A DNA stretch of 64,000 bases from Terasakiella pusilla DSM 6293 (lineage in GTDB: Bacteria > Pseudomonadota > Alphaproteobacteria > Rhodospirillales > Terasakiellaceae), in contig NZ_JHYO01000006.1 in assembly GCF_000688235.1 (NCBI RefSeq), positions 62,001-126,000 on the forward strand. The letters run 5' to 3'. Below are positions 23,744-32,302 of this stretch, piece after piece. Position numbers and translations under genes: made by a program. The notes below the pieces were generated by a model. The model was not told the DNA's origin, did not search any database, and was given only the letters and a program-made list of their open reading frames with translations. Numbering within the stretch: the stretch's first letter is position 1; every line of letters starts with the position of its first letter.

Positions 23744-25183
23744 ATGATCAAGGCGCCGATATTATTTTTTCTGTCTGTTTTTGCTGTGTGGATGTTGCCG
23801 CAGACCAAAGCCGTCGCAGATGGCTTTTGCGATATGGACACTGCGCTGGCTGGTTATAATTCTGCCCTCAAGCGTAAAAAGCTTGGGGATGAAGAGATTG
23901 CGTTTAAACAGTTTATGGCCTTGGCAAAAATGGGGTTGGCGCCAGCCCAACGTCATGTCGCCCAATATTACCTTGAAGAATCCCGCGAAGACATGGCGAT
24001 TGAAAATGGTATCCTCTGGGCACAGCTTGCCACATGGGGTGGGGATGAAGAAGCATCACGGATTTTAAAAAGCGTTGTGCAGTCCTCACGCTATGCAGTT
24101 GTGGATACAGCGATGGCGTGGTCGAAAGACTGGCGCGCGCGTAAACCCGAGTGTGCAGTTTCTCCCCCTTCAAAAGAGGTCAAGGACGGCTTTACAGTTG
24201 TCGGGCGTTACCCTGTGGTCCGCGAGGAGGAGGTGGCTGAAGATGATTTTGTAAAGATGGGCCTGCGCCTTGAAGAAGCCTTTTTAATCGCCGAGCAAGT
24301 GGCCCCCTATTTTTATCCCCTTGTAGAGCTGATCCCCGCCATTGAAGTGATTAGGGGGGAGGAAACGGACCGTTTGATCCAATGGTCTGACGAACAGGGC
24401 TGGCTGCAAGTGTCTTCTGGTTACGTTGGTGACAGAACGGCCAGACAACTGAGTTACGCATTGGTCCTTGCGATGCAACGACACATCTTTGATGAGATTG
24501 AGGATGCGAATTTTGTCGACCCGATCGCGGGCAATTATGGGGCGATTAAGATTTTTGGTGCGCTTTACGGGGACGCCAAGAATGATCGATTTATCTCGTT
24601 GTTTCAGGAAGCCATCAAGACCGCCCGTGATTTACCTGTGGTGATGCGTGATAAAGTCAATCTGGTGGATGAAATTCACTACATGTTGCCATCGCGTTAT
24701 CACAGCACCCGTTTGACGCAGAACAAACGTCTTTCGGTATATGATTATCAGCGCAGCAAACCGGATTTGCGCCGGATGATGATCGTCAAAAAGGTATCTT
24801 TTGAAGAACCAAACGATCTGTTATTGGAATTGGTGCGCATCGGCACGCAAATTCAACAGCATACGATGATTGAGGGCATGCGCGGGAAAGCGGATAGTAA
24901 AAAGCGCGAAGATGCGATCTTGCGTGCCTTGCAAGGCGATCTGTCTGCCGCACAAGATGCATTTGGCAAAACCAGTGAAGATCAACAGGCGTTGGTGCGT
25001 GACTGGGACGAAAAAGGACCGGACGGGATTGACGAGTTTTATTGTGAGTCGGTTTTTTGGCAGGCCAAGGCCGCCGTTTTGATGGAAATGTCGCCCATTC
25101 GAGTGACGCGAAATGTCAATTTTAACGGTTGTAAAAAAGCGCGTACCCTTTGGAGTGAATATAGAAATAAAATCGGCAAATAA
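23744..25183 (+). CDS. Secreted protein of unknown function with Sel1-like N-terminal repeats
   Basis: A 479-residue exported protein with a signal peptide (cleavage about residue 25 after AVA). After it, about residues 35-110 contain two tetratricopeptide/Sel1-like helix pairs (KQFMALAKMGLAPAQRHVAQYY, split here as family-like A-x-x-G-x-x-A-Q spacing). The remaining 350 residues are helical and I do not recognise them; several cysteines are spread out (near 30, 140, 435 and 465). It lies 10 bp after the J-domain gene, so it probably belongs to the same transcript. A role in the periplasm is the most one can say. Confidence 0.7.
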   Translation: MIKAPILFFLSVFAVWMLPQTKAVADGFCDMDTALAGYNSALKRKKLGDEEIAFKQFMALAKMGLAPAQRHVAQYYLEESREDMAIENGILWAQLATWGGDEEASRILKSVVQSSRYAVVDTAMAWSKDWRARKPECAVSPPSKEVKDGFTVVGRYPVVREEEVAEDDFVKMGLRLEEAFLIAEQVAPYFYPLVELIPAIEVIRGEETDRLIQWSDEQGWLQVSSGYVGDRTARQLSYALVLAMQRHIFDEIEDANFVDPIAGNYGAIKIFGALYGDAKNDRFISLFQEAIKTARDLPVVMRDKVNLVDEIHYMLPSRYHSTRLTQNKRLSVYDYQRSKPDLRRMMIVKKVSFEEPNDLLLELVRIGTQIQQHTMIEGMRGKADSKKREDAILRALQGDLSAAQDAFGKTSEDQQALVRDWDEKGPDGIDEFYCESVFWQAKAAVLMEMSPIRVTRNVNFNGCKKARTLWSEYRNKIGK

Positions 25184-25273
25184 AATTAGTTGACGTTTCA
25201 CAAACCCTTCACTTGTGCTAAACAATTCTCTATGGCAAAAAGCCGTGTTCTAATTGATGTCTAGGGGATAAAG

Positions 25274-26149
25274 ATGACCAAGCCTGTCAGGAAAGCAGTC
25301 TTCCCGGTTGGGGGATTAGGCACGCGTTTCCTACCTGCAACAAAAGCAATGCCTAAAGAGATGCTGCCTGTTGTAGATAAGCCGCTTATCCAGTACGCGG
25401 TGGAAGAAGCCATCGAAGCCGGTATCGAACAGTTTATTTTTGTGACCGGTCGTGGCAAGACAGCGCTGGAAGACCATTTTGATCATTCCCATGAACTTGA
25501 AGACATGCTGCTGGAAAAAGGTAAAATCGACACCCACAAGATCGTGTTGGACATTTTGCCGGAACCAGGGTCTGTTTTTTATACCCGTCAGATGAAACCC
25601 AACGGGCTGGGTCACGCGGTCTGGTGTGCCAAAGAACTCATCGGCGACGAGCCGTTTGCGGTTTTGTTGGCGGATGATCTGGTCATGGCAAAAGGCAAAT
25701 GCTGCCTTCGCCAGATGATTGATGTTTACAATGAAACCGGCGGCAACGTGGTTGCGATCGAAGAAGTCCCGCGCGAAGAGACGAACAAGTATGGTGTCTT
25801 GAGTGTGATGAGTGACGATGGTCGTATTGCCCAAGCGAATGGTCTTGTTGAAAAACCAAATCCCGAAGATGCCCCGAGTAACCTGTCCATCATTGGGCGC
25901 TATATTCTTGAGCCTGAAGTGTTTAAGGAACTGGCGAAGCAGGAACGTGGGGCCGGTAATGAAATTCAGTTGACGGATGCGATGGCGAAAACCATGGACC
26001 GCGTAGAATTTCGGGGCTTGCGATTTGACGGCCGCCGATATGATTGTGGTTCTAAACTAGGCTTCATTGAAGCAAATCTGGCCTTTGCACTGGAGCGCGA
26101 TGACTTACGCGACGGTGTGCAGGAGCTTCTCAAGACATTTTCACAATAG
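25274..26149 (+). CDS. galU: UTP-glucose-1-phosphate uridylyltransferase GalU
   Basis: A 291-residue nucleotidyltransferase. The N-terminal signature GGLGTRFLPATKAMPKEML (residues 13-31) and DKPLIQYAVEEA identify GalU. It makes UDP-glucose from UTP and glucose-1-phosphate in the cytoplasm for exopolysaccharide, LPS and related glycans. It opens a plus-strand run with ugd and a phosphohexomutase: the mutase can supply glucose-1-phosphate, GalU makes UDP-glucose and Ugd oxidises it. The 90-bp upstream gap contains a TTGACG that could be a -35 element, but I see no good -10. Confidence 0.96.
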   Translation: MTKPVRKAVFPVGGLGTRFLPATKAMPKEMLPVVDKPLIQYAVEEAIEAGIEQFIFVTGRGKTALEDHFDHSHELEDMLLEKGKIDTHKIVLDILPEPGSVFYTRQMKPNGLGHAVWCAKELIGDEPFAVLLADDLVMAKGKCCLRQMIDVYNETGGNVVAIEEVPREETNKYGVLSVMSDDGRIAQANGLVEKPNPEDAPSNLSIIGRYILEPEVFKELAKQERGAGNEIQLTDAMAKTMDRVEFRGLRFDGRRYDCGSKLGFIEANLAFALERDDLRDGVQELLKTFSQ

Positions 26150-26178
26150 TTTTTATTTTAACGCGTTAAGGAAAAACC

Positions 26179-27495
26179 ATGCGTATTGCAATGATCGGTA
26201 CCGGCTATGTTGGATTAGTTTCCGGTGCATGTTTTTCAGAATTTGGTACGAACGTCGTTTGCGTCGATAAAGATGTAACGAAAATTGAAAAATTGCATGA
26301 TAATATCATGCCGATTTTTGAACCCGGTCTTGATAAGCTGGTTGAAAATAATGTGTCTGGCGGACGTCTGGAATTTACAACGGACTTGAAGGAAGCGGTA
26401 AAAGGCGCGGATGCCGTCTTTATTGCGGTTGGTACACCAACACGTCGCGGTGATGGTCATGCCGACCTGTCCTATGTTTATGCAGCGGCAAAAGAAATTG
26501 CGGAAGCGATGGACGGTTACACGGTTGTAGTGACAAAATCCACTGTGCCAGTTGGCACAGGCGATGAAGTTGAAAAGATCATCCGCGAAACCCGCCCCGA
26601 TGCAGACTTTGATGTGGTGTCCAACCCGGAATTTCTGCGTGAAGGCTCCGCGATTGAAGACTTTATGCGTCCTGATCGTGTGGTCATTGGGACAGAAAGC
26701 GCACGCGCACAAGAAGTGATGCGTCAACTCTATCGTCCGTTGTTCTTGATCGAAACGCCGATTTTGTTCACAGAACGCCGCACATCAGAACTGATTAAGT
26801 ATGCAGCCAACACGTTCTTGGCAGCAAAAATCACCTTCATTAACGAGATCGCTGATCTGTGTGAGAAAGTGGGCGCGGACGTGCAGCAAGTCTCTAAAGG
26901 GATTGGCCTTGATGGGCGTATCGGCAAAAAGTTTTTGCATGCAGGTCCGGGGTACGGGGGGTCTTGCTTCCCGAAAGATACGCTGGCCTTGGTCAAGACG
27001 GCGCAGCAGTATGGCAGCCCGCTTAAGATTATCGAGACAGTGGTTGACGTAAACGCGAGCCGTAAAAAACAGATGGCACAAAAAGTTATCGAAGCGTGCA
27101 ATGGTTCTGTTGACGGTAAAAAGATTGCGGTTCTTGGTGTTGCCTTCAAGCCCAACACGGATGATATGCGTGATTCACCAAGTCTTGACATCATCCCTGC
27201 TTTGCAGGAAGCGGGTGCGAGTATTGCCGCTTTTGATCCAGAAGCGATGGGTGAAGCCAAGGAGATGCTGCCGGGTGTTGAGTGGAAGAAAAACTCCTAC
27301 GAAACCATGGAAGGTGCCGATGCCTTGGTCATCATCACCGAATGGAACGAGTTCCGTATGCTGGACAAGGATCGTATGAAGTCCTTGTTGAAGGCGCCGG
27401 TGATGGTTGATTTGAGAAACATCTACAACCGTCAGGAAATGAAGGATGCAGGGTTTGATTACACCTGCATCGGTCGCCCGAAACTGGCTGACTAA
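26179..27495 (+). CDS. ugd: UDP-glucose 6-dehydrogenase
   Basis: A 438-residue NAD-dependent dehydrogenase. It has the NAD-binding GTGYVGLVSG (7-16), the catalytic cysteine in PGYGGSCFPKDT (about residues 257-268) and VLGVAFKPNTDDMRDSP in the C-terminal domain. It oxidises UDP-glucose twice to UDP-glucuronate, a precursor of acidic exopolysaccharides and of some lipid A or LPS sugars. It lies 29 bp downstream of galU with AAGGAA before the ATG, and a terminator follows it. Confidence 0.96.
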   Translation: MRIAMIGTGYVGLVSGACFSEFGTNVVCVDKDVTKIEKLHDNIMPIFEPGLDKLVENNVSGGRLEFTTDLKEAVKGADAVFIAVGTPTRRGDGHADLSYVYAAAKEIAEAMDGYTVVVTKSTVPVGTGDEVEKIIRETRPDADFDVVSNPEFLREGSAIEDFMRPDRVVIGTESARAQEVMRQLYRPLFLIETPILFTERRTSELIKYAANTFLAAKITFINEIADLCEKVGADVQQVSKGIGLDGRIGKKFLHAGPGYGGSCFPKDTLALVKTAQQYGSPLKIIETVVDVNASRKKQMAQKVIEACNGSVDGKKIAVLGVAFKPNTDDMRDSPSLDIIPALQEAGASIAAFDPEAMGEAKEMLPGVEWKKNSYETMEGADALVIITEWNEFRMLDKDRMKSLLKAPVMVDLRNIYNRQEMKDAGFDYTCIGRPKLAD

Positions 27496-27516
27496 ATAAC
27501 AAAACAATGACTATCC

Positions 27517-27546
27517 GGGCTTCTGTTGACGCAGGAGCCCTTTTTT
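27517..27546 (+). terminator. Rho-independent terminator after ugd
   Basis: GGGCTTCTG pairs with CAGGAGCCC (9 bp with one G-T pair) around a 6-base loop and is followed by six T. It lies 21 bases past the ugd stop and just before the phosphohexomutase gene, so the latter probably also has its own promoter or depends on readthrough. Confidence 0.8.
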
Positions 27547-27562
27547 CTGTGAGGACCGATTT

Positions 27563-28942
27563 ATGACAGTTGCAATCAATCCGACCATCCTGCGCGAATA
27601 TGATATTCGCGGCATTGTAGGTGATACCTTTACTGAAGAAGCCGTGGAAGCCTTGGGGCGCGCCTTTGGGACGCGTATCAAGCGTGCAGGCGGTCAGTCT
27701 GTCTGCGTAGGCTATGACGGTCGCCTAAGTTCGCCATCGTTGGCTGCGGCTGCTGTAAAAGGATTGAGCGACTGTGGTTTGACGGTCTTTGAGGTCGGGC
27801 GTGGTCCAACTCCGATGTTGTATTATGCCACATATGCCTTGGAAAGTGATGCGGGCCTGATGATTACCGGTTCCCACAACCCGCCAGACTATAACGGCAT
27901 GAAGATGATGATGTCCGGCCTGTCTTTCTTTGGTGCGGATATTCAGGACTTGGGCAAGCTTGCGGCTGCCGCGGACTATGAAAGCGGTGAGGGGAAGGTT
28001 GAACAACATCCCATGCTGGACCGTTATGTGGAACGTATCCTGAGTGATTTTAAACCGGGCAAAGATTTAAAGATTGCCTGGGATGCAGGCAATGGTGTCG
28101 CTGGGGAAGCGATGACCATGATGTGTAACAAACTGCCGGGGGAACACACGTTGTTGTTCGCTGACATTGATGGCACTTTCCCGAACCACCATCCTGATCC
28201 GACGGTGGAGAAGAACCTTGCGGATTTAAAACAGGCCGTTGTGGACAAAGGCTGTGATCTGGGGATTGCCTTTGATGGCGATGGCGACCGGATCGGTGTT
28301 GTGGATAGCCAAGGCCGCGTCCTATGGGGTGATCAGCTGATGGTGATCTGGGCAAAAGAAATTTTGTCGCGCAAGCCTGGTTCTACGATCATTGCGGATG
28401 TGAAAGCCTCACAAGTTTTGTTTGACGAAGTTGCACGTATGGGCGGGCAGCCGATGATGTGGAAAACCGGTCACTCCCTGATCAAGTCAAAAATGAAAGA
28501 ACTGGACTCGCCCTTCGCGGGGGAAATGAGTGGCCATATCTTCTTCAAAGACGGCTACCACGGTTTTGATGATGCCCTTTATGCCGCGATCCGTTTGATC
28601 TCTATCCTGACGCAAACAGATGAGAAACTGGACGATATGCTGGATGCCATGCCTAAGATGGTCAACACGCCTGAAATACGCTTTGACTGTGACGAAGAGC
28701 GCAAATTTGATGTTGCGGAAGAGGTCAAGGCACGTTTGGCGGGGCGGGACGATGTTGATGTGATCGCCGTGGATGGTGTGCGCGTTGTCAGCACTGATGG
28801 CTGGTGGCTGTTACGTGCCTCAAACACGCAGCCCGTACTGGTCGCGCGTTGTGAGGCCAAGGATGAAGAGGGCTTAAAACGACTAAAGGCAAGCCTTGTT
28901 GAACAGCTTGCCCTTAGTCAAATCGAAGCACCGGATTTTTAA
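27563..28942 (+). CDS. Phosphomannomutase/phosphoglucomutase
   Basis: A 459-residue alpha-D-phosphohexomutase of the AlgC type. The phosphoserine loop TGSHNPP (Ser104), the metal-binding DGDGDR (near 240-246), the sugar-specificity loop GEMSGHIFF (about 312-320) and the phosphate-binding RASNTQP near the C-terminus are all present. It interconverts 6-phospho and 1-phospho forms of glucose and mannose, feeding GalU (UDP-glucose) and GDP-mannose pathways. The terminator between ugd and this gene indicates partly separate expression. Its stop overlaps the convergent dacC-like stop by a few bases. Confidence 0.94.
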   Translation: MTVAINPTILREYDIRGIVGDTFTEEAVEALGRAFGTRIKRAGGQSVCVGYDGRLSSPSLAAAAVKGLSDCGLTVFEVGRGPTPMLYYATYALESDAGLMITGSHNPPDYNGMKMMMSGLSFFGADIQDLGKLAAAADYESGEGKVEQHPMLDRYVERILSDFKPGKDLKIAWDAGNGVAGEAMTMMCNKLPGEHTLLFADIDGTFPNHHPDPTVEKNLADLKQAVVDKGCDLGIAFDGDGDRIGVVDSQGRVLWGDQLMVIWAKEILSRKPGSTIIADVKASQVLFDEVARMGGQPMMWKTGHSLIKSKMKELDSPFAGEMSGHIFFKDGYHGFDDALYAAIRLISILTQTDEKLDDMLDAMPKMVNTPEIRFDCDEERKFDVAEEVKARLAGRDDVDVIAVDGVRVVSTDGWWLLRASNTQPVLVARCEAKDEEGLKRLKASLVEQLALSQIEAPDF

Positions 28943-30129
28943 GAACGGTTCATCGCAACCTGAGTTTTGTCGCGAAAGACCATGCAAGGCTGATGTAAAC
29001 GTTTTAAAGCCTTGCATGCGCGATAGGCTTCGCGTTTTTCCACACCTACGACACGGGCGCGATAGACTTTTTTGTTGCCGTTTTTAAGCGGTACGACCTT
29101 GGTTTGCGCACCGGTCAGATAGCTGGGGGCGCGTTTGATAGCCGCTTTTGCTTGCACACGTGCTGTCTTGATAGAAGCATAAGCCCCGACCTGAACGCCC
29201 CAAGCTGTAGAGGTGCGTTTGGAGGCAACGGCTTGGGCCACTTGAGCCTGTTCGCTCGCTTTGTTCTTTTTGTACTCCGCCATCATTTGTGGATCGACTT
29301 TGTAGAAGGCTTGATCCAGAATTTTCTCCATTACGCCATTGCGGTGCTTAGAGGTTTTACCGCCAAAGACAACACCGATCAGGCGATGGTCGCCCCGTCG
29401 CACGGAGCTCACAAGGTTGAAGCCTGATGCACGGATATAGCCGGTTTTAATCCCGTCCATCCCGTCATAGTCTTTCATCAATTTGTTGTGGTTGCCGTAG
29501 GTGCGACCATTATATTGCCATTTCTGTGTTTTGAAATAACCGTAATACTGTGGGAAGCGCTTCCAAAGTTCGTTGCCTAAGTGAGCCATGTCGCGCGCAG
29601 TACTAAGCTGGCCGCGGTTTGGCAGGCCAGAGGCATTTTTGAAGGTGGTGTTTTTCATGCCGATCTGTCGGGCGCGGTTGGTCATTTCTTTCGCGAATTC
29701 CCACTCGGTTCCGCCCAGTGCTTCGGCAACCACGGTGGCAACATCGTTGGCAGATTTTGTGACCAGAGCATAGATGGCATCTTCTACCGTGATGGTAGAG
29801 CCGCGCTTTAACCCAAGACGTGACGGCGGTTGCCATGTGGCGCGTCTGGACACATGCATTCTGGTCTTGAGGCTAACTTTTTTCTGTTCAATTGCTTCAA
29901 ATAGCATAAACAGAGTCATCATCTTTGTCAGTGACGCTGGATAGTTTTTGGTATCCGCATTGACAGAATGAAGGACTTTCCCCGTTTCCGCATCCATAAC
30001 AAATGAAGCATATTTTGCAAAAGCCGGCGATGAAACAGCCAGTGTCATAACCAGCAGGAAAGCGGCCCCAAAAGTGGTCAGGGGCAGGCGGGCAGTGCGA
30101 AACTTGCTTATGAGTTTTTTATGCATCAT
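28939..30129 (-). CDS. D-alanyl-D-alanine carboxypeptidase with SPOR domain
   Basis: A 396-residue S11-family penicillin-binding protein with a signal peptide (cleavage after AFA, about residue 38). Active-site motifs: SLTK (Ser66, Lys69), SAN (126-128) and KTG (about 233-235). A C-terminal SPOR domain (about 320-396, starting WGVQVGAYASIK) would bind denuded septal peptidoglycan, so this enzyme trims pentapeptides at the division site. It lacks a C-terminal amphipathic anchor of PBP5. The start is set at the ATG at 30129 (ATG-ATG); the frame continues upstream to 30216 but adds no signal-like sequence. It is divergent from the lipoprotein gene. Confidence 0.92.
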   Translation of the reverse strand: MMHKKLISKFRTARLPLTTFGAAFLLVMTLAVSSPAFAKYASFVMDAETGKVLHSVNADTKNYPASLTKMMTLFMLFEAIEQKKVSLKTRMHVSRRATWQPPSRLGLKRGSTITVEDAIYALVTKSANDVATVVAEALGGTEWEFAKEMTNRARQIGMKNTTFKNASGLPNRGQLSTARDMAHLGNELWKRFPQYYGYFKTQKWQYNGRTYGNHNKLMKDYDGMDGIKTGYIRASGFNLVSSVRRGDHRLIGVVFGGKTSKHRNGVMEKILDQAFYKVDPQMMAEYKKNKASEQAQVAQAVASKRTSTAWGVQVGAYASIKTARVQAKAAIKRAPSYLTGAQTKVVPLKNGNKKVYRARVVGVEKREAYRACKALKRLHQPCMVFRDKTQVAMNRS

Positions 30130-30236
30130 GGGTTTGCAGCCTATTTCATCTTGAGCTTTGGGTCGAGTTAAACTTACTATCAGTGTGCCTTGAGTTTGAT
30201 AATAAAGTGTAAACAAGACGGTGGAGTTTTATAAAA

Positions 30237-30905
30237 ATGTCTTATATTCGTTCAGTTTTTGCCTTGTGTGTGGCCATTTTTGCCGCCTCCTGTACATATC
30301 AGGGTGGCTCAACTGACCCGATTCACCGCAAGTTTGCTTGGTTTAGCTATTTGAATGGTGATGACATACGCAAAGTTTGTGCCGATTTAGGGGCAGACCG
30401 ATACCGGTTTGTCTATAACGGTATTTATCAGGAACAGACCCGCGCGTATGACGTCTTTTTCCATTCTAAAAAAATGACCGTGCAAGTTCGCGGTGATGCG
30501 AATTTGCGCGACCTGACATTGGATGACCTTTTGGCCCCTTGGCGAGGGAACGTGCAGCAGGTTGCATTGAGCGATTCCGACCTGTCAGCAATCCGTAATT
30601 CTCTTCTAAAGAGCGCTGCAATGCACAATAAGCAGAATGGGTTACGCCTTTCTTCAGATGATTTCTATTGGACGGTTGCGGCTTGTGTTGATGGTCAGTT
30701 CCACTATGAAGCCTATAAATGGGATACACCTCATTGGGACGATATGGTATTTGATGAAACACTAATTCTCTTTGATAAATCAGGAGTTGAGGTTGCCCAG
30801 CCAAAACGATTGGGGCAGGCGGATCGTTTTAATTTAGCCGAATACTTTAAGCCGTTTATGATTGAGGTCGGCGAAAACGGTCTGGTCGGTCTTGAGGGAA
30901 GCTAA
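30237..30905 (+). CDS. Lipoprotein of unknown function
   Basis: A 222-residue protein with a lipoprotein signal: a hydrophobic N-terminus ending in AASC, with the lipidated cysteine at residue 19. Aspartate does not follow the cysteine, so an outer-membrane location is likely. The mature domain contains three further cysteines (near 48, 145) and conserved-looking aromatic stretches such as RFVYNGIYQEQTRAYDVFFH, quoted here only to its core; I do not recognise the family. It is a single gene between the divergent carboxypeptidase and the phasin. Confidence 0.7.
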   Translation: MSYIRSVFALCVAIFAASCTYQGGSTDPIHRKFAWFSYLNGDDIRKVCADLGADRYRFVYNGIYQEQTRAYDVFFHSKKMTVQVRGDANLRDLTLDDLLAPWRGNVQQVALSDSDLSAIRNSLLKSAAMHNKQNGLRLSSDDFYWTVAACVDGQFHYEAYKWDTPHWDDMVFDETLILFDKSGVEVAQPKRLGQADRFNLAEYFKPFMIEVGENGLVGLEGS

Positions 30906-30917
30906 ATTGTATGACAG

Positions 30918-30970
30918 TTTTGCTGCGATGCAAAAATAATGTTTGACGATTTTTAAATCCATGGTAAGTT
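30918..30970 (+). promoter_or_regulatory. Candidate phasin promoter with upstream inverted repeat
   Basis: TTGACG (30943-30948), 16 bases, then TAAGTT (30965-30970) is a plausible sigma-70 promoter, leaving a leader of about 65 bases. Immediately before it, TTTTGC and GCAAAA flank six bases (30918-30935). Its TGC/GCA core resembles sites bound by PhaR repressors, which control phasin genes in response to PHB granules. This is inferred from position and pattern. Confidence 0.42.
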
Positions 30971-31040
30971 GTGTTCTATGCTGCAGTGCGATAGGCGCTG
31001 TGAAGGCATGGATATTTGATATTCGCTGGTGAGGTTGATA

Positions 31041-31817
31041 ATGACTACCCCTGCTAACAAAACCACGGCTACCAACCCAACAAAAGCAGAACCTGCAAAA
31101 CGCACGCCAGCCCGTCATCGGGCTGCGGCGTCAAAGGCAGCAGCACAGAAAGCACCTGCAAAAACAGAAACAGTTTCCGCTTCTGAAAAAGCTGCGCCGA
31201 CATCTGAAGCAGCACCAAAGACAGAAGTTAAAGCTCCTGTGGCTAAAGCAGCACCGAAAGCTGCTGCACCAAAGACACCTGCTCAGCCCAAGGCCGAGCC
31301 TGCGCCGAAAGAGGAACTTCTTCCGGCATCTGATCTGGAAGTCCAGATCGAACATTTTTCATCTCAACTTCAAGAAGGTTACAACGACATGATGCAATTC
31401 GGTAAAGAGCAAATGGAAAAAATCTTTAAATTTGAAGGTATGGACGCTTTCAAAAACATGGATGCATTCAAATCTTACGAAGATATCATGGCTTTCTCTA
31501 AAGAAAACGTAGACGCTTTCGTTAAGTCTTCTTCTATCGCTGCTAAAGGCGTTCAGGACGTAACGACTCTGGTTTCTGAGATTGCAAAAGCAAACTTGGA
31601 AGGCAACGTTGAAGTTACCAAGAAAATTTTTGAATGCAAAAACCCGCAGGAAATCGCGGCTTTGCAACAAGAATTGCTGAAGACTGGGTACGACAAATTT
31701 GTTGCTGATGCGTCACGCATCCAAGAAGCATCTACAAAGATCGCTGAAGAAGCAACAAAGCCGTTGAAAGAACGTTTCGAAGCTGGCGTTGAAAAAGCAA
31801 GCGAAAAAGTAGCTTAA
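31041..31817 (+). CDS. phaP: Phasin with basic Ala/Pro/Lys-rich N-terminal tail
   Basis: A 258-residue phasin. Residues 1 to about 95 are low-complexity Lys/Ala/Pro/Thr, resembling histone H1 and the tail of PhaF; residues about 100-245 form the amphipathic helical phasin domain (QLQEGYNDMMQFGKEQ, FVKSSSIAAKGVQ). Phasins coat polyhydroxyalkanoate granules; a basic tail could tie granules to the nucleoid for segregation. The ATG at 31041 has GAGG seven bases upstream; an earlier in-frame ATG at 31029 is less likely. The domain half uses very uniform codons, as in highly expressed genes. No PHA synthase is in the window. Confidence 0.85.
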   Translation: MTTPANKTTATNPTKAEPAKRTPARHRAAASKAAAQKAPAKTETVSASEKAAPTSEAAPKTEVKAPVAKAAPKAAAPKTPAQPKAEPAPKEELLPASDLEVQIEHFSSQLQEGYNDMMQFGKEQMEKIFKFEGMDAFKNMDAFKSYEDIMAFSKENVDAFVKSSSIAAKGVQDVTTLVSEIAKANLEGNVEVTKKIFECKNPQEIAALQQELLKTGYDKFVADASRIQEASTKIAEEATKPLKERFEAGVEKASEKVA

Positions 31818-31844
31818 CGCGAGTTTGAAGTTTTACTTCTTTTA

Positions 31845-31883
31845 AAAAAGCGTGCAGGGGATGTGACCTTGCACGCTTTTTTT
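31845..31883 (+). terminator. Rho-independent terminator after phasin
   Basis: A 12-bp stem (31845-31856 with 31870-31881, core AGCGTGCA/TGCACGCT) closes a 13-base loop and ends in a run of seven T. It lies 28 bases past the phasin stop. Confidence 0.9.
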
Positions 31884-31955
31884 ATTTTGCCCCTTACATC
31901 ACCGTCAAAACAGACTACTATTATAGAAACACATCCACTTAGCGACTTGAGAATA

Positions 31956-32282
31956 ATGAGTAACAAAGACAATCGACATGATGATGACGGCGACATCGGT
32001 ATTGCGGTAAAGACGCGCAGTAAAACGAAAAAGCCGTCGATGTATAAGGTGTTATTGTTGAACGATGACTACACCCCAATGGAATTTGTCGTTCACATTC
32101 TGGAACGTTTCTTTGGTAAAAATCAGGAAGAAGCAACCCAGATCATGTTGCATGTTCATACCAAAGGGGTGGGCCTTTGTGGGGTCTTTACGTACGAGGT
32201 GGCGGAAACCAAAGCCTCGCAAGTGATGGACCTTGCCCGCCAGCACCAACACCCGCTTCAGTGTTCGGTGGAGAAAGATTAA
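31956..32282 (+). CDS. clpS: ATP-dependent Clp protease adaptor ClpS
   Basis: A 108-residue adaptor. After a flexible, acidic N-terminus comes the ClpS fold with [16 protein letters not shown] (N-degron pocket residues Asn-Asp and Met/Val) and [19 protein letters not shown]. ClpS recognises proteins with N-terminal Leu, Phe, Tyr or Trp and delivers them to ClpA. The ATG at 31956 follows a weak GAG ribosome site; the frame starts further up, at 31863 in the phasin terminator, and that part is not coding. clpA follows 20 bp downstream, so the two are co-transcribed. Aat, which creates such N-termini, is encoded at 46.2-46.9 kb. Confidence 0.95.
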   Translation: MSNKDNRHDDDGDIGIAVKTRSKTKKPSMYKVLLLNDDYTPMEFVVHILERFFGKNQEEATQIMLHVHTKGVGLCGVFTYEVAETKASQVMDLARQHQHPLQCSVEKD

Positions 32283-32302
32283 CGAGAAAGAAGGGACGAC
32301 CC

